Shown piece after piece: positions 9,991 through 19,601 of a stretch of DNA of 64,000 nucleotides (within the stretch, counting starts at the first letter, position 1; every line of letters begins with the position of its first letter). The notes beneath the pieces were generated by a model, which was given only the letters and a program-made list of their open reading frames with translations, did not search any database and was not told the DNA's origin. The translations under genes were made by a program, and so were the position numbers. The DNA is from Tricholoma matsutake (Eukaryota; Basidiomycota; Agaricomycetes; Agaricales; Tricholomataceae). The stretch covers positions 7,378,001-7,442,000 of the forward strand of contig AP026545.1 in NCBI GenBank assembly GCA_026075535.2, given 5' to 3'.

Positions 9991-10464
9991 AGGCAAGGCA
10001 GGGGTTACCCCTGGGTGTCAAATCTCATACCCTTACCCCTACCCCTGAACACCCTACCCTTAGGGGTAAGTGTATGGAAACATATAAGGGTTGCCAAGGG
10101 TATGGGAGGGTTTGTCAAGAGTACAAGGGTTTGGCACAAAATCAACATATTTAGAGCAAAATTCATTTGAAAAGTGTTGATAACTATTGTATTTACTATT
10201 AATATCACATATTATTAACATATGAAAGCCATTATCATGTTGGACAATCCCAAAATCTGAATTTTATTGATGAAAATATTGAATATGAGTCTTTGTAGCT
10301 GAAAAAATCAAATGATATTCTTACATAAGCATACCCCTGGCATACCCCTGTACCTGTAGTAAGGGTACAGGGGTATGCAAGGGTATGAACTTCCAAACCC
10401 CTACCCTTACCCCTCATACCCTTAGCCCAAAACACAAGGGTATACCCCTACCCCTGCCTTGCCT
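9991..10464. mobile_element. TA-flanked MITE with AGGCAAGGCAGGGGT ends and TACCCCT words
   Basis: The terminal inverted repeats AGGCAAGGCAGGGGT (9991 onward) and ACCCCTGCCTTGCCT (to 10464) are flanked by TA on both sides (9989-9990 and 10465-10466). Copy 1 of the host element has the uninterrupted sequence (GTGCAGTCGACGATGATGACACC), which confirms insertion. Both subterminal regions are saturated with TACCCCT/AGGGGTA words; the middle is AT-rich. The TA duplication suggests Tc1/mariner-type mobilisation. No transposase is present. Confidence 0.75.
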
Positions 10465-10465
10465 T

Positions 10466-10950
10466 AGTCAATGACAATGATGACACCGCTGCCTGCCAGC
10501 ACCAGAACCCCCAGAACTCAAAGCACAGCTGCCAACCATGACAGATGACAATGACAGGGCCAATGACACACCCACCTCCAGCCCCATGAGCCACTGCTTT
10601 TGGGGTGGATTGGGGGTGGAATGGAGATGATAATGAGGGAAATGACAATGGGAACCCACAGCAGGGAGCACCATGAGAAGCACCATGGGACACAAGGCAC
10701 CACAGGAAGCAGGCAGGACAATGGGAATGACACAACAACAGCAACCATGCAGGACAATGGGGACCATGACAGCAACAGCACCAACAGATGAAGACCAGGA
10801 CCAGCCACCCAGGACAACCCCCACCAGGACAATGCAACCAGGAAGACAATGCAGAAGATGCACCAAGGAAGGCGCACCCACCATGACACTGAGGATGGCA
10901 CACCAAGGATGATGCACCCAGAGCAGTTGGGCCATGTCCCCTCCCCCTCC
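10466..10950. repeat. Low-complexity interior of copy 2 (GGACAATG/CAGGA-rich)
   Basis: The sequence is dominated by degenerate ACAATGGGGACCATGACAG-type words and a hairpin-like CCATGAGCCACTGCTTTTGGGGTGG. Minus-strand frames up to 191 codons arise from the simple composition (strings of Ser, Cys, Leu, Val) and show no motif. Similar sequence occurs at 16,180-16,820 and 18,440-18,900. Confidence 0.55.
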
Positions 10951-11211
10951 CCTGCATTTTGCATGGGGAGGGATTTTTAATTATTAAATAGTATTTTGCC
11001 TCCCCCTCCCCTGCATTTTGCATGGGGGAGGGATATTTTAATATGTATTTAGATAATGTGGTTACCCTCCCCCCTCATGCTGAACATGAGGGATTTGGTT
11101 AATTTAAAAAAATTGATCTTTGTTGTCTGACAGCAGAAATTTCAGAGATATGAGTTTGAGTGTCATAAATAGTGTCATAAATAAACCTTATATTGACAAT
11201 ACATAATTCTT

Positions 11212-11290
11212 CTGTGGCTCAGCTGGTTAAGCACACTTGTTTAGTTTGTCATGTGAGTATTCAACATGAGGTCTTGAGTTCAATTCTTGC
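11212..11290 (+). repeat. tRNA-like segment in copy 2, right side
   Basis: An A-box-like TGGCTCAGCTGG (11215-11226) and B-box-like GAGTTCAATTC (11276-11286) lie 50 nt apart on the plus strand, just inside the right subterminal array. The anticodon region is too long and the acceptor stem does not pair, so it is not a functional tRNA gene. Confidence 0.5.
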
Positions 11291-11551
11291 TCTGCACACA
11301 TGTATTTTGTGGGCACTGTAGAATTAATTAAGTCCAAAACAGTTCATAACATATCAAATTGACTTTTTATCATGGTTGGACTCTGGGTTATTCCTCCTGG
11401 ATTCCTGGTTATTCCAGGTGGATTCCTGGTCATTCCTGGTATTCCTGGTAGGAATGACCAGGAATAGGTGGGGGGGTGTAAAGTTCAGAAAGCTTGTTGA
11501 AAATTTTTTTGTGTGCTTTGAGTGAACATCTGAGATCATGCAGCTACAACC

Positions 11552-12287
11552 ATGACTGCACTGAACAGCTTTATCATCCCAACAGATGTCCATCAAGCCC
11601 TCCTCCCAGATCCCAGATGTTCTATAGCTCAGATCCTCACTTTTGCAATGCCCATGCAGCTGAGAATGGCCATAACAACAATGAACATAGCACATTTCAT
11701 CTCAGGACAGTTGCCTACATTTACTGACAACATAGAGGTCCTAAAAACATGGCCTATGACATTGTCAGGCTTGGGAAATGTGCAGGGCTGGAGATTTCAA
11801 CCTGTCTTACACCAGCCTGACCAGTCATGAGGCATTGAAAGCACTTTGCAAGCTTGTTATAGTGGACCCAATGTTTTGGGTGGAGATCACACAGCCACAT
11901 TCCCAAGGTGGTGTGCCCCACCATGCACCTCCTACACTTACTTCCCTACAAGAACAAATAGAGGACCTTCAAGAGAGTGCTGTCAATATTCACAGTGATG
12001 ACAGTGAAGTTCCCATGACAAACATTGTTTCTGCACATACACAACTTGAATGCTCTGACTCTATGGATTGTGATGATGATGATGAGCTGTACATACTGGG
12101 AGAAGAAGGCAGCCTTGTTTCAACTGCAGATGCAAAGTGTGCTTCAATGGAGTCCATTCAAGGTGAGGTAGTTGATGCAACTCAGGCTATTCAAGCTGTA
12201 GAAGAACATGGTAAGCATAAGAAGTATGCAAACATCCTCTATTCCTCCAAATTTTGGGTTGCAAATGATGGGAGCAATGAGGAGTAA
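11552..12287 (+). pseudogene. Unrecognised repeat-associated coding remnant
   Basis: Two overlapping plus-strand frames (11552-11830 and 11778-12287) appear to be one coding region broken by a frame change or small intron near 11,800. The second frame has an acidic central part (SDSMDCDDDDELYILGEEGS) and a helical C-terminus (EVVDATQAIQAVEEHGKHKK). I recognise no domain. CpG is nearly absent, as in the surrounding repeats. It may be the 5' part of the gene fragments downstream. Confidence 0.3.
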
Positions 12288-12995
12288 AATTTAGGTACTT
12301 TTTTTAAATAAATAAATATTCCTGTTTAGGAAATTTTTTAATGATCTTTGTCACAGTCTTCAGAACTGGTTGTGACCTGTGACCTGAGCCATATCTTTTC
12401 TCTTCAGAGAGGCTTGTGACATGTGACTGAAGAGTTGGTCGTATTAGTACAGTACTATACTTCACTGACTTGGAGGTCAATTATAATTACCAGTCCAATG
12501 ATACATCATGCATCATGCACCATCAATATCCACATCATAGCATGACATAGCATAAGTTTGTCATAGCATAAGTTATATTAATTAACACTGCAGCCAGCAG
12601 TTTGCACTATGAAGCCAAATGCAATTATCTTAAGCTTTTTCACACAACAAAACCAATGTCTCACCACTTGCTTTCACTCAACACACTTGGATCATTTCAG
12701 CTGTATCATAAAGCCAAGCTAGCTCTGGACTGTAGTCACTAGATGCTCTTGAATACACACTCCTCACAGTAACTCAATTCAAGAAGTTGATCAGTGTGTT
12801 GATACACAATCTTTGTCATTGGCAAAACTCACTAGGCAGGCTACTATCTCATCTTCTCAAAATAATTTTACCAGCAAAGACTGCTCAACATTATGAGATC
12901 ATACTTTCCAGGTTTGGATAATCTGGGGTCAAGGTCAGGGCTGATCAGAAGTTTTGCATTTATATCCAGCCTAACTCACCCATGTACTCTCACTG
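12288..12995. other. Gap without a supported gene
   Basis: CpG-poor sequence with short direct echoes such as AGCATAAGTTTGTCATAGCATAAG near 12,550 and CATGCATCATGCACCATCA near 12,508. No reading frame, inverted repeat or RNA gene is convincing. Confidence 0.5.
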
Positions 12996-14608
12996 ATGAC
13001 CATCTTCCTGCTTCATCGATCATCATCTGCACTGTACATCATGCCATTCAAATTTAGTGTTCATCTCAACCACCCAATGGGTGTTGAAGGTCCTCTGCCT
13101 GCTTGGTCCAAACTCAAGTTCAATCCAGTTGGAATTTATTATCTGCAGCGCCGTCTTGGTTTCCTATCACAGGAGCCTGGTATTTTTAAATGGTACCAGC
13201 AGTTGTTTCTTGCTGCAGACATTGCATGGTTTGCTGCAGGTGCATCTGAGGATGGCCAGCACAGCGTGAATCAGGACACTTTCCACCCTTCTTTCCATGT
13301 TTTCAGAGAGAATTCTCCAGCTGGTAGGAATGGTACCACTCTTCAGGCAAATCTGCACCAGCACATTTGTCAGTTAATCTTTGACCTGGTATGTTTAGTG
13401 GTAATTTAATTATTCAATCCAATAACACAAGCATACTGGCAGGCCACAATGTTAGATTGAGTCTATGGAGGATCAACAATAGTGCTTCATGTGGAAGGTG
13501 CAACAATTCCAGGTGCACCAGTTCTTCCCAAGTATCTCAAGGCCAATGTCTACTTGCCACTACATATTATTGCAGAACAGCCTGAGTGCCACCACAGCAT
13601 TGCCAGAATAGTACAACAATTCATTGAGAAAATCAGCATCACTACAGACTGCTGCTGCATGGAACTTGGGTTGGTCTCTGATGCAGACAGTTCAAGTCAT
13701 AGTGCCTTCATCATACTATCCCCACATCATTCCTCCTCCAGCAATTGTTGGATCTGCCTACCATATTTTCTGTGGTTGCCCTTATGGGTCACTTGTACCT
13801 GAATCAGCCCCTGCCCTGCAAACTGGTATATCCACTGCCACATCCATCACACCACACCCATCACAGTTGAGCAATATGTATTATTCCAAAGAACCTGACT
13901 CCACGACCTTGCTTTTGGTAGATGCCACCAGAAAAATTGCCAAACTAGAACCACAATTGGAATGGGCATCCCAAAAGAAGGAGGAGCTAAACTTGGAAAT
14001 CACCAACCTTCATGATGAACTGGTGGCCACATTTTCCATGCTTCACACTCAAGAGGCAACCCCAGTGGCACTGGCACATGATGATCATCTTGGCATGTCA
14101 ACTTCTCCCAGCCCACATTTTCCATACCTTTGCAGTGTGCTTCACCTTTTCCTCTTCCCCCTGTTGATTTATCAAGCTCTGGAAAAGCTCATGCTTTGCC
14201 TGTAGCTCACACTTCTCCTTTCCAGTCCTTGTCCTTTTCTAAATAGAACCCTTACAGCTTCCTTGGAGTTCTCCTGGATGGTCTGGCACTTCCCTGAATT
14301 AATTGCCCACAGCTTCTGAGACCTCAGTTAGCCAAACTTCATGCACTATGTCTAAACCAAAAGTGGTTACCGGTGTTGCCATTTTAGGTCCTGCCACCAT
14401 GCAAATCATTAAAGCAAATGACCTCATTGATGTTGTGCCTCTGCTCATTCTCATTGTTCAGAACAAACCAGCTTCACATTGGGGAAAATTACTTAGCATG
14501 TTATCACTCCCTGACAAAGTTCATTCCTCTTTGTTGGATGCAATGTCTGAAGATTGGATTGTGGAGGAAATGACCAAGGCAGGGTCTGAGGGCAGTGATG
14601 AAGATTAG
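12996..14608 (+). pseudogene. Multi-exon repeat-associated Agaricomycete gene, degenerate
   Basis: Exon 1 (to 13388) reads PLPAWSKLKFNPVGIYYLQ and HTFHPSFHVF-like sequence, ending HICQLIFDL before a GTATGT donor. The next exon begins after CAG at 13431, with ATMLD, a TGA, then VYGGSTIVLHVEGATIPGAP and PKYLKANVYLPLHIIAEQPE. The TGA again fits an arginine CGA codon. Later exons read VQVIVPSSYYPHIIPPPAIV, a coiled region (RKIAKLEPQLEWASQKKEEL, about 13,930-14,030), and VTGVAILGPATMQIIKAND, ending in an acidic EGSDED tail at 14608. It resembles large uncharacterised proteins common in mushroom genomes; I know no function. Exon joins in the middle are unresolved. Confidence 0.45.
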
Positions 14609-14869
14609 GCCTCCAGCTTAGATCAGAAATATGATATGGTTATTTTTTTGCTTAATTTTTTTTTTAAGTTGCTGCCATGCCAGAGATATTTCCTTTTTTT
14701 GACTAGCACTTTGTTTTCACTGTCACATTCTTGTGAACAGGGATCGCAGCTACCTCTGATGCTTGTTGACTAGCTAAGATATACCCTTATTTTGTTACCA
14801 CTCCTGAGAAAACATCTTGTATGGTCACTTTTACTACTTATCTGTTTTGTGCATTCTGGAAACATGAAC

Positions 14870-15689
14870 TTGCTCAAGCCCAACATGCCACCTGTACTCT
14901 CAACCATCAAACTAGTCAGTGCACCTTGACAGAGGAACACACCTCAACAGAAGCCACCTCCCATTCCAAGCCACCAAAGGAAGGAGAAACTTGTGGCGCG
15001 TCAAGAGAAACAGGAACAGATTGTCAAGGCTGTTAGTGAGTGGTACACCTACACACTCACCAAAGCAGATGAGATGGGAAAATGGTTCAACAAAAAACCT
15101 CGCTACTTCCTTGATATATTTTTTCAAGGCAGTGCAAAAAAATAGTTAATCACCAGCACAATACAAATGCCTACAATGCATTCAAAAGCTTGAAGGCCAT
15201 GGAAGGTTTTTCATAGCCTGTATAAATATATTGAAATGTTTACTGACATGATTTCTAGAAGGAAACTCAATGAAATTGATTATGCTTCAACAAGAATACC
15301 ACAAAGAATACGAGGCTCTCACCAAGGAAGAGAAGGATGACCTCATTGAAGAATTCAACACACATAAGCAAGAAGACATGAAGATTCATCATCCAACTGC
15401 ATGTGCTCACATCCAGGATGTGGCCAATGGTGCATGCAATATGTAATTGCTGGTATGTAGTTGCTAGCAATACACTGGTGATTACATTCTTATCATGGTA
15501 GATGAACTGGGTTGACTTACCACATTGGAATTGAAGGATTTTTCTGCATTGTAAGAAATTCACCAGATTACCATATACAACCACAATGGTTCTTCACATC
15601 ACCAGCACTTGTGAAGAGTACATGAAAATCACAGTATGTAAGAAATGGGATACCTCAGAAGTAGGGGTAAGGCTGGAGGCATTCATGAT
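14870..15689 (+). pseudogene. Second repeat-associated gene, 5' half, frameshifted
   Basis: Coding pieces in order are KAVSEWYTYTLTKADEMGKW and RYFLDIFFQGSAK; then NHQHNTNAYNAFKSLKAME; then QQEYHKEYEALTKEEKDDLI and AHIQDVANG; then IGIEGFFCIVRNSPDYHIQP and QWFFTS; then EYMKITVCKKWDTSEVGVRL. Single-base losses are apparent at an A-run near 15,140 and at 15,608-15,615, where the frame shifts between ALV and EEYM. The order of segments matches a widespread family of uncharacterised Agaricomycete proteins. Coding stops at EAFMIA (about 15,689), where repeats are inserted; the C-terminus resumes at 16,880. Confidence 0.5.
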
Positions 15690-15865
15690 AGCGATGCCGC
15701 AGTTCAGTTCCAAACCAAAGTTTGAACCTGAACTTTTCAGAACTGGACTGAAGTTCAGTCCAAGATTCAGGTGGATGGGTAGAACTGGACCACAAGTCCA
15801 GTTCTAGGTTCAAGCAAGGTTAAAAATCTTTGAACCTTGCTGAACCTGGTTCAAACCAAACTTTT
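15690..15865. repeat. Word-saturated cassette, GAACTGGAC/TTGAACC family
   Basis: Within about 175 bp the words GAACT, CCAGTTC, GTCCAG, TTGAACC and GGTTCAA recur in both orientations (for example AACTGGACTGAAGTTCAGTCC and GAACTGGACCACAAGTCCAGTTC). It begins exactly where the coding sequence of the split gene stops. Terminal inverted repeats are not clear. Confidence 0.5.
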
Positions 15866-16099
15866 TTTTGTTGATCTTTTGTGATCTAGAATATTTTGGT
15901 GTATTTGCCAATGCCATGTGTACAACAGTTTGGAATGCCAAGTGACAAGACATGTGGCCATAACATTGCCACATCAATGAGCATATTAGGACGACAACTG
16001 TTGATGTGTGTTGAGGGGCCCAAGACCCCTTGACACAATGTAAATTGAGTATTTTCACTCTCTATTTCCTTCTTTTTCAAGTTTTTTTCTTTCAGTTTT

Positions 16100-16830
16100 A
16101 GGCTTTCTACTGACTTACTATCTACAACAACACACACACACCCCTTCCTCCCTGTCCAAATGGGATGTGAGAGGGTCGTTTGTGGTTATGAGGCCCCAGG
16201 GAGGTACCAGGAGCCCCAGGTAGCAAGGTGCCTGCAAGGTAAGCATGCAAAATGCCCACAACCTCAGCACCTGACCACTAACTGCCCTCTCAAAACAGGA
16301 AACACTGACAACCCCAAGACAATGAGGCCAACTACAATGCAGATGGAGGCTGCAGCAACAACAGTGACCAGGGGACCATGAGAACCACAGGGACCACCAC
16401 CATGAAGAACAGGATGATGAGAACACAATGGGAACACAATGGGAACACAACGGGAACAACAGAAACACCAGGGGATGACAACGGCTAGGAAGACAAGAAC
16501 TAGGGCCACAAAGATGAAGGGGATCTGGAGGATGAGGAATGCAATGATGGGGATGACAACCAAACAGTGGGGGAACAGGGACAACAGAGACAACAGGAAC
16601 CAGGACCAGACACAAATAGCAAACAGCAGCAGGAGGGATGATGAGCATGAAAACCACAAGGACAATGGCGCAGGCAGAGAGAACAGCGAGAACAGCAAGG
16701 ACAGGGAAGACCAGGAAAGAGGTGGGGAAGGCGAGCATGACCCAGGAAGACCCACAGTGGGGACAGGAATGATGGGCCACTGACGACAACCCAGGGGCAG
16801 CAGGGAAGGGGAAGGGACATATGAAACATG
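16100..16830. repeat. Low-complexity repeat inserted in the same gene
   Basis: ACACACACAC simple repeat is followed by degenerate GGGAACACAATGGGAAC-type sequence like that at 10,466-10,950 and 18,440-18,900. A GTAAGCATGC ... CTCAAAACAG stretch (about 16,230-16,302) has intron form. Long minus-strand frames (up to 223 codons, Cys/Ser/Leu/Pro strings) are by-products of composition. The segment separates the two halves of the repeat-associated gene. Confidence 0.5.
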
Positions 16831-16879
16831 AGATCAGAGAGAAGATTAGTACAATGTTAGGTATGTGCTCTCAAATATT

Positions 16880-17236
16880 GTTGTCCAGTGACAATGGCCT
16901 GATTTGAATCTTGTCTATTGCACAGCTGACATCACAGGTAATCCTAATGCAGCAATGAATTATGTAAACTATGAGGAAGCCATTGTTCAGCATTACAGCA
17001 TAGAGCTCATAGGTTGGACATACAACAGGTTCATCAGCCCAAGTGAATTTAGTTCTGCCTTGGGTCCCTTACAAGCAATGATTGATGCCATTAATGCCAG
17101 TGGATGCAAGTTCATGAAACTGTCAGCCAAGGAATGTCGAAAGCATCTGGAGGCCTACAAGGCAAAGATCACAGCTGGGGAGCTTAAGGCTCATGAGAGG
17201 AAGACACACTCTGATGCTGGGAAGAAGAAGAAATGA
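16880..17236 (+). pseudogene. Second repeat-associated gene, 3' half
   Basis: The C-terminal region reads DITGNPNAAMNYVNYEEAIV, then IELIGWTYNRFISPSEFSSA, LGPLQAMIDAINASGCKFMK and LSAKECRKHLEAYKAK, with a basic tail (KTHSDAGKKKK) and a stop at 17236. It follows EAFMIA (15,689) in the family's usual order, so the 1.2 kb between them is inserted. Most C-terminal members of this family end in a similar Lys/Arg-rich tail. Function unknown. Confidence 0.55.
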
Positions 17237-17639
17237 AAACAGCAGACAAATAGCAGTGATGATGAGGACGAGGGGAACAAGGAGAACAATGCCCATTCAT
17301 CCAGCAAGCACTGACACACCATAACTAGTAAGAGATGTGTTGTTGTTGATAGTGATGACAATTCTGAAGATGTATAGTCTGATTAGACAGGAGTAGGCCA
17401 GATTATGGAATATAGATTAAAAGAGACTTGGAGCATGCAGTATACACAGGTCTGAGCAGGAGAGAGTACAACATTGAAGGTAAGTATGTGACGTGGCAGT
17501 CGTTGACAAACATGTACATATTAGTGTCATAAGTGGCAACAGTGAGGAGTAATAGGGCACTGGAAGCCAATAGTGAGTACAAGGGTTGATGATGATGAGC
17601 GCTGAGATGTAGCTTGGGAAATTTGAGTGTGCAAGGGTT

Positions 17640-18145
17640 GTTGATGATGAGCAGATGATGTGGCTAAGCCTGACAACTGTTGATGTGAGCAGGAGAGTTG
17701 TTGGTGATGGGTGCTGAAAGCTGATAGTGAGTGGGACAGATGTCAATAGTGAGCTCTGAGCCTGGGAACAGTTGACGATAGAGTGGGTGGGAAGGAATGG
17801 CTGGTGATGGGTGCTGATGACAACACCAAATATTAGCTGACAGCAAGCAGGAGGGGATGACAGGCACTGATGTGGCTGAGCTGAGGAACAGCCGAGCATG
17901 GGCAGGAATGAAGGATAATGGGCATTGATGTGGCTGAGCTGAGGAACAGCCAAAGGTGGGCAGGAAGGAATGTCAATGATGGGCATTGATGATGATGAGC
18001 TGAGGAACAGCCGAGCATGGGCGGGAAGGAACATTGATGATGGTGTTGATGCAGTGGAGCCAAGGAACAGCCAACAGTGAGTGGGAAGGGACATTGATGA
18101 TGGCATTGATGATGAGGAGCCGAGAATTAACTGGCATACCTGATG
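17640..18145. repeat. Minisatellite, about 60-bp units
   Basis: At least five units of about 60 bp are recognisable from 17,866 onward (core GCATTGATGTGGCTGAGCTG followed by AGGAACAGCCGAGCATGGGC), with more degenerate units upstream. The unit length is a multiple of three, so a minus-strand frame of 258 codons stays open across it; its Ser/Pro-rich repetitive product is probably not a real protein. Confidence 0.65.
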
Positions 18146-18399
18146 TGCAAAGGTTGGGGCAGGATGTGTGGATGATCCTGAACATGGATACATGTACAGA
18201 CAGAATCAGCAGGTACCGGGACTCTCTAAAATCAAATCTAAATGGGACATATTCACAGGTGAGGGGAATAAGCATATTTACTACATATCAGTGGGTGTGA
18301 TGTGATGGGATCATGTCCACTAATCTGTGGCTTACTGTGGGAAGGTTAGGTGTTTTTTCTTTCTTCTTTTTACTAACTACTTTTGATTTCATTTTTAGG

Positions 18400-18970
18400 T
18401 GCATTTATCTTGTAACAATGGGCCCAACCCCACTACACCACCGCTGCAAGCCCCTGCTCGCAGAGTGGATGGCAGGGTGACAACCAACTGGTGACAACAG
18501 GGACAGACACAGGGAACAGCCCCAAATGGACAACCCAGATACCAGCACCAACACCCAATGACAGGGAATGAACAACCTAGCACACCAACACCAGCATCCC
18601 ACCAACAAGGGACTGTCCAGCAGCCCATGATGAGGGATGACAGAATGGGAGAGGAAGGGTGATGAGGAGGAGGGGAATGCAACAGCACAATGAAAGAATG
18701 ATGGGAGAGGGAGGATGACAGATGACAATGAGACCATGACCCAGCACAAGGGGGGCCAGACAACAAGGAACACCTGAGGACCATGACCACGACATCACCC
18801 CCAACTGCTGCTGTGAGCAATGTCTCATGGGGTAGCAATGGGGAGCAACTGGGATGAGGATAAGGGGGGAGGAAGGCCCAAGAGATGTCAACAACACCTC
18901 TTGGGCCTTTTGGTAAGTTGTTTTCTTTTTCTCATGTTATTTTTTCATTACTAACCAACTTTTTAGATGC
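18400..18970 (+). repeat. Degenerate palindrome-plus-intron-like module
   Basis: CTGCAAGCCCCTGCTCGCAGAGTGG (18,437 onward) matches the hairpins of the hAT-like copies. At 18875-18907 a palindrome GGCCCAAGAG ... CTCTTGGGCC is followed by donor GTAAGT (18913-18918), T-rich sequence, CTAACC and acceptor TTTTTAG (ending 18966). This is the same design as the modules at 4257-4357 with different sequence. Confidence 0.55.
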
Positions 18971-19019
18971 TAACTACTACTACTGACAACAACAACAACT
19001 ACAGGGCACCATTGGTACC

Positions 19020-19480
19020 TAAAATACTCAACCTGTGTTATACCATACCATGGTGTCATGGGTTTTCATGGGTAGTACTTTGAAATGCTCTATCTCAGTA
19101 GAGGATGAACCTTTCCTCTCACCAACTTGGAATCCATCTGTCATATATGACATCTTTATTGTCCCCAATTCCTATTCCAAATGGTTCAGCCATTCATGCT
19201 CAGTAGCTCTCCTGCTACTCCTCAAATTTTTGAAATGCTGTATCTTAGCAACACATCAGCCATTCAGCCCATTCCTCTCACAAATCTGGAATCCACGCAC
19301 ATGCCTATTTACCAGGTGGATGGAGGGTAATGACCAACAGGAATGGGAATGGGATAACATATATGACAGAGACAGGCCACAACAGATGTCAGGGTCCAGG
19401 GATGACAGACAATGGACAATGGATAAACCCTCCCTTGCACTGAAGCAGCCAACTCTGGCATCTGAAATGCACCCCTTTGT
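19020..19480. other. Non-coding, with an internal imperfect duplication
   Basis: TTTGAAATGCTCTATCTCAG (about 19,079) and TTTGAAATGCTGTATCTTAG (about 19,231) start two related stretches that both continue to CCTCTCAC ... TGGAATCCA. An open frame runs through the region toward the DUF427 gene, but the TATA box at 19539 lies downstream of it, so it is unlikely to be part of that gene. Confidence 0.45.
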
Positions 19481-19538
19481 CAGCTCTCGGAGTTTGCCAC
19501 ACCCTGTCCGGGGTCCCTCATGTGATGTCATCCCTCGC

Positions 19539-19546
19539 TATATAAG
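19539..19546 (+). promoter_or_regulatory. TATA box of the DUF427 gene
   Basis: TATATAAG lies 63 nt upstream of the ATG at 19602, at the point where CpG content rises. Spacing is normal for a fungal promoter. Confidence 0.6.
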
Positions 19547-19601
19547 CCTCGCCGCGGCTGCCCAAGCTCAAGCTTTTCCTTACTCTTGTTTTAGCCCAAC
19601 C

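Larger units (their letters stand above)
8610..11488. mobile_element. hAT-like element, copy 2 (about 2.9 kb, with nested insertions)
   Basis: The left end GAGGTCTTTACACTCCCCCAC and the reverse complement of the right end (CTGAACTTTACACCCCCCCA) match the ends of the element at 3393-5736. CCAGGAAT arrays are again subterminal (about 8630-8715, 9120-9245, 11385-11470). The interior is collinear with copy 1: tRNA-like segment, the GGTACCATTGGCACAGCTGT block, palindrome-intron module and CTGCTTGTAGGGTGG hairpin. Nested in it are a foldback element (8730-9098) and a TA-flanked MITE (9991-10464). The 8-bp flanks differ (GCACAATT left, AAAGCTTG right), so one flank has probably been lost or rearranged. 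Confidence 0.65.

Noticed and set aside
10448..11023. Minus-strand frame of 191 codons, Cys/Leu/Val-rich, resembling a membrane protein
   Set aside because: It lies in low-complexity ACAATGG/CCAGGA sequence, three overlapping frames are equally open, and similar frames occur in the related repeats at 16.1-16.8 and 18.4-18.9 kb.
11212..11290. Functional tRNA gene
   Set aside because: A and B boxes are present but acceptor and anticodon stems do not form, and the sequence lies inside a repeat family with related tRNA-like segments.
16118..16789. Minus-strand frame of 223 codons
   Set aside because: Composition artefact of the same low-complexity repeat; no motif, and it interrupts another gene.
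17417..18193. Minus-strand Ser/Pro-rich repetitive protein of 258 codons
   Set aside because: It spans a 60-bp minisatellite whose period is a multiple of three, so an open frame is expected; no start context, introns or neighbours support it.
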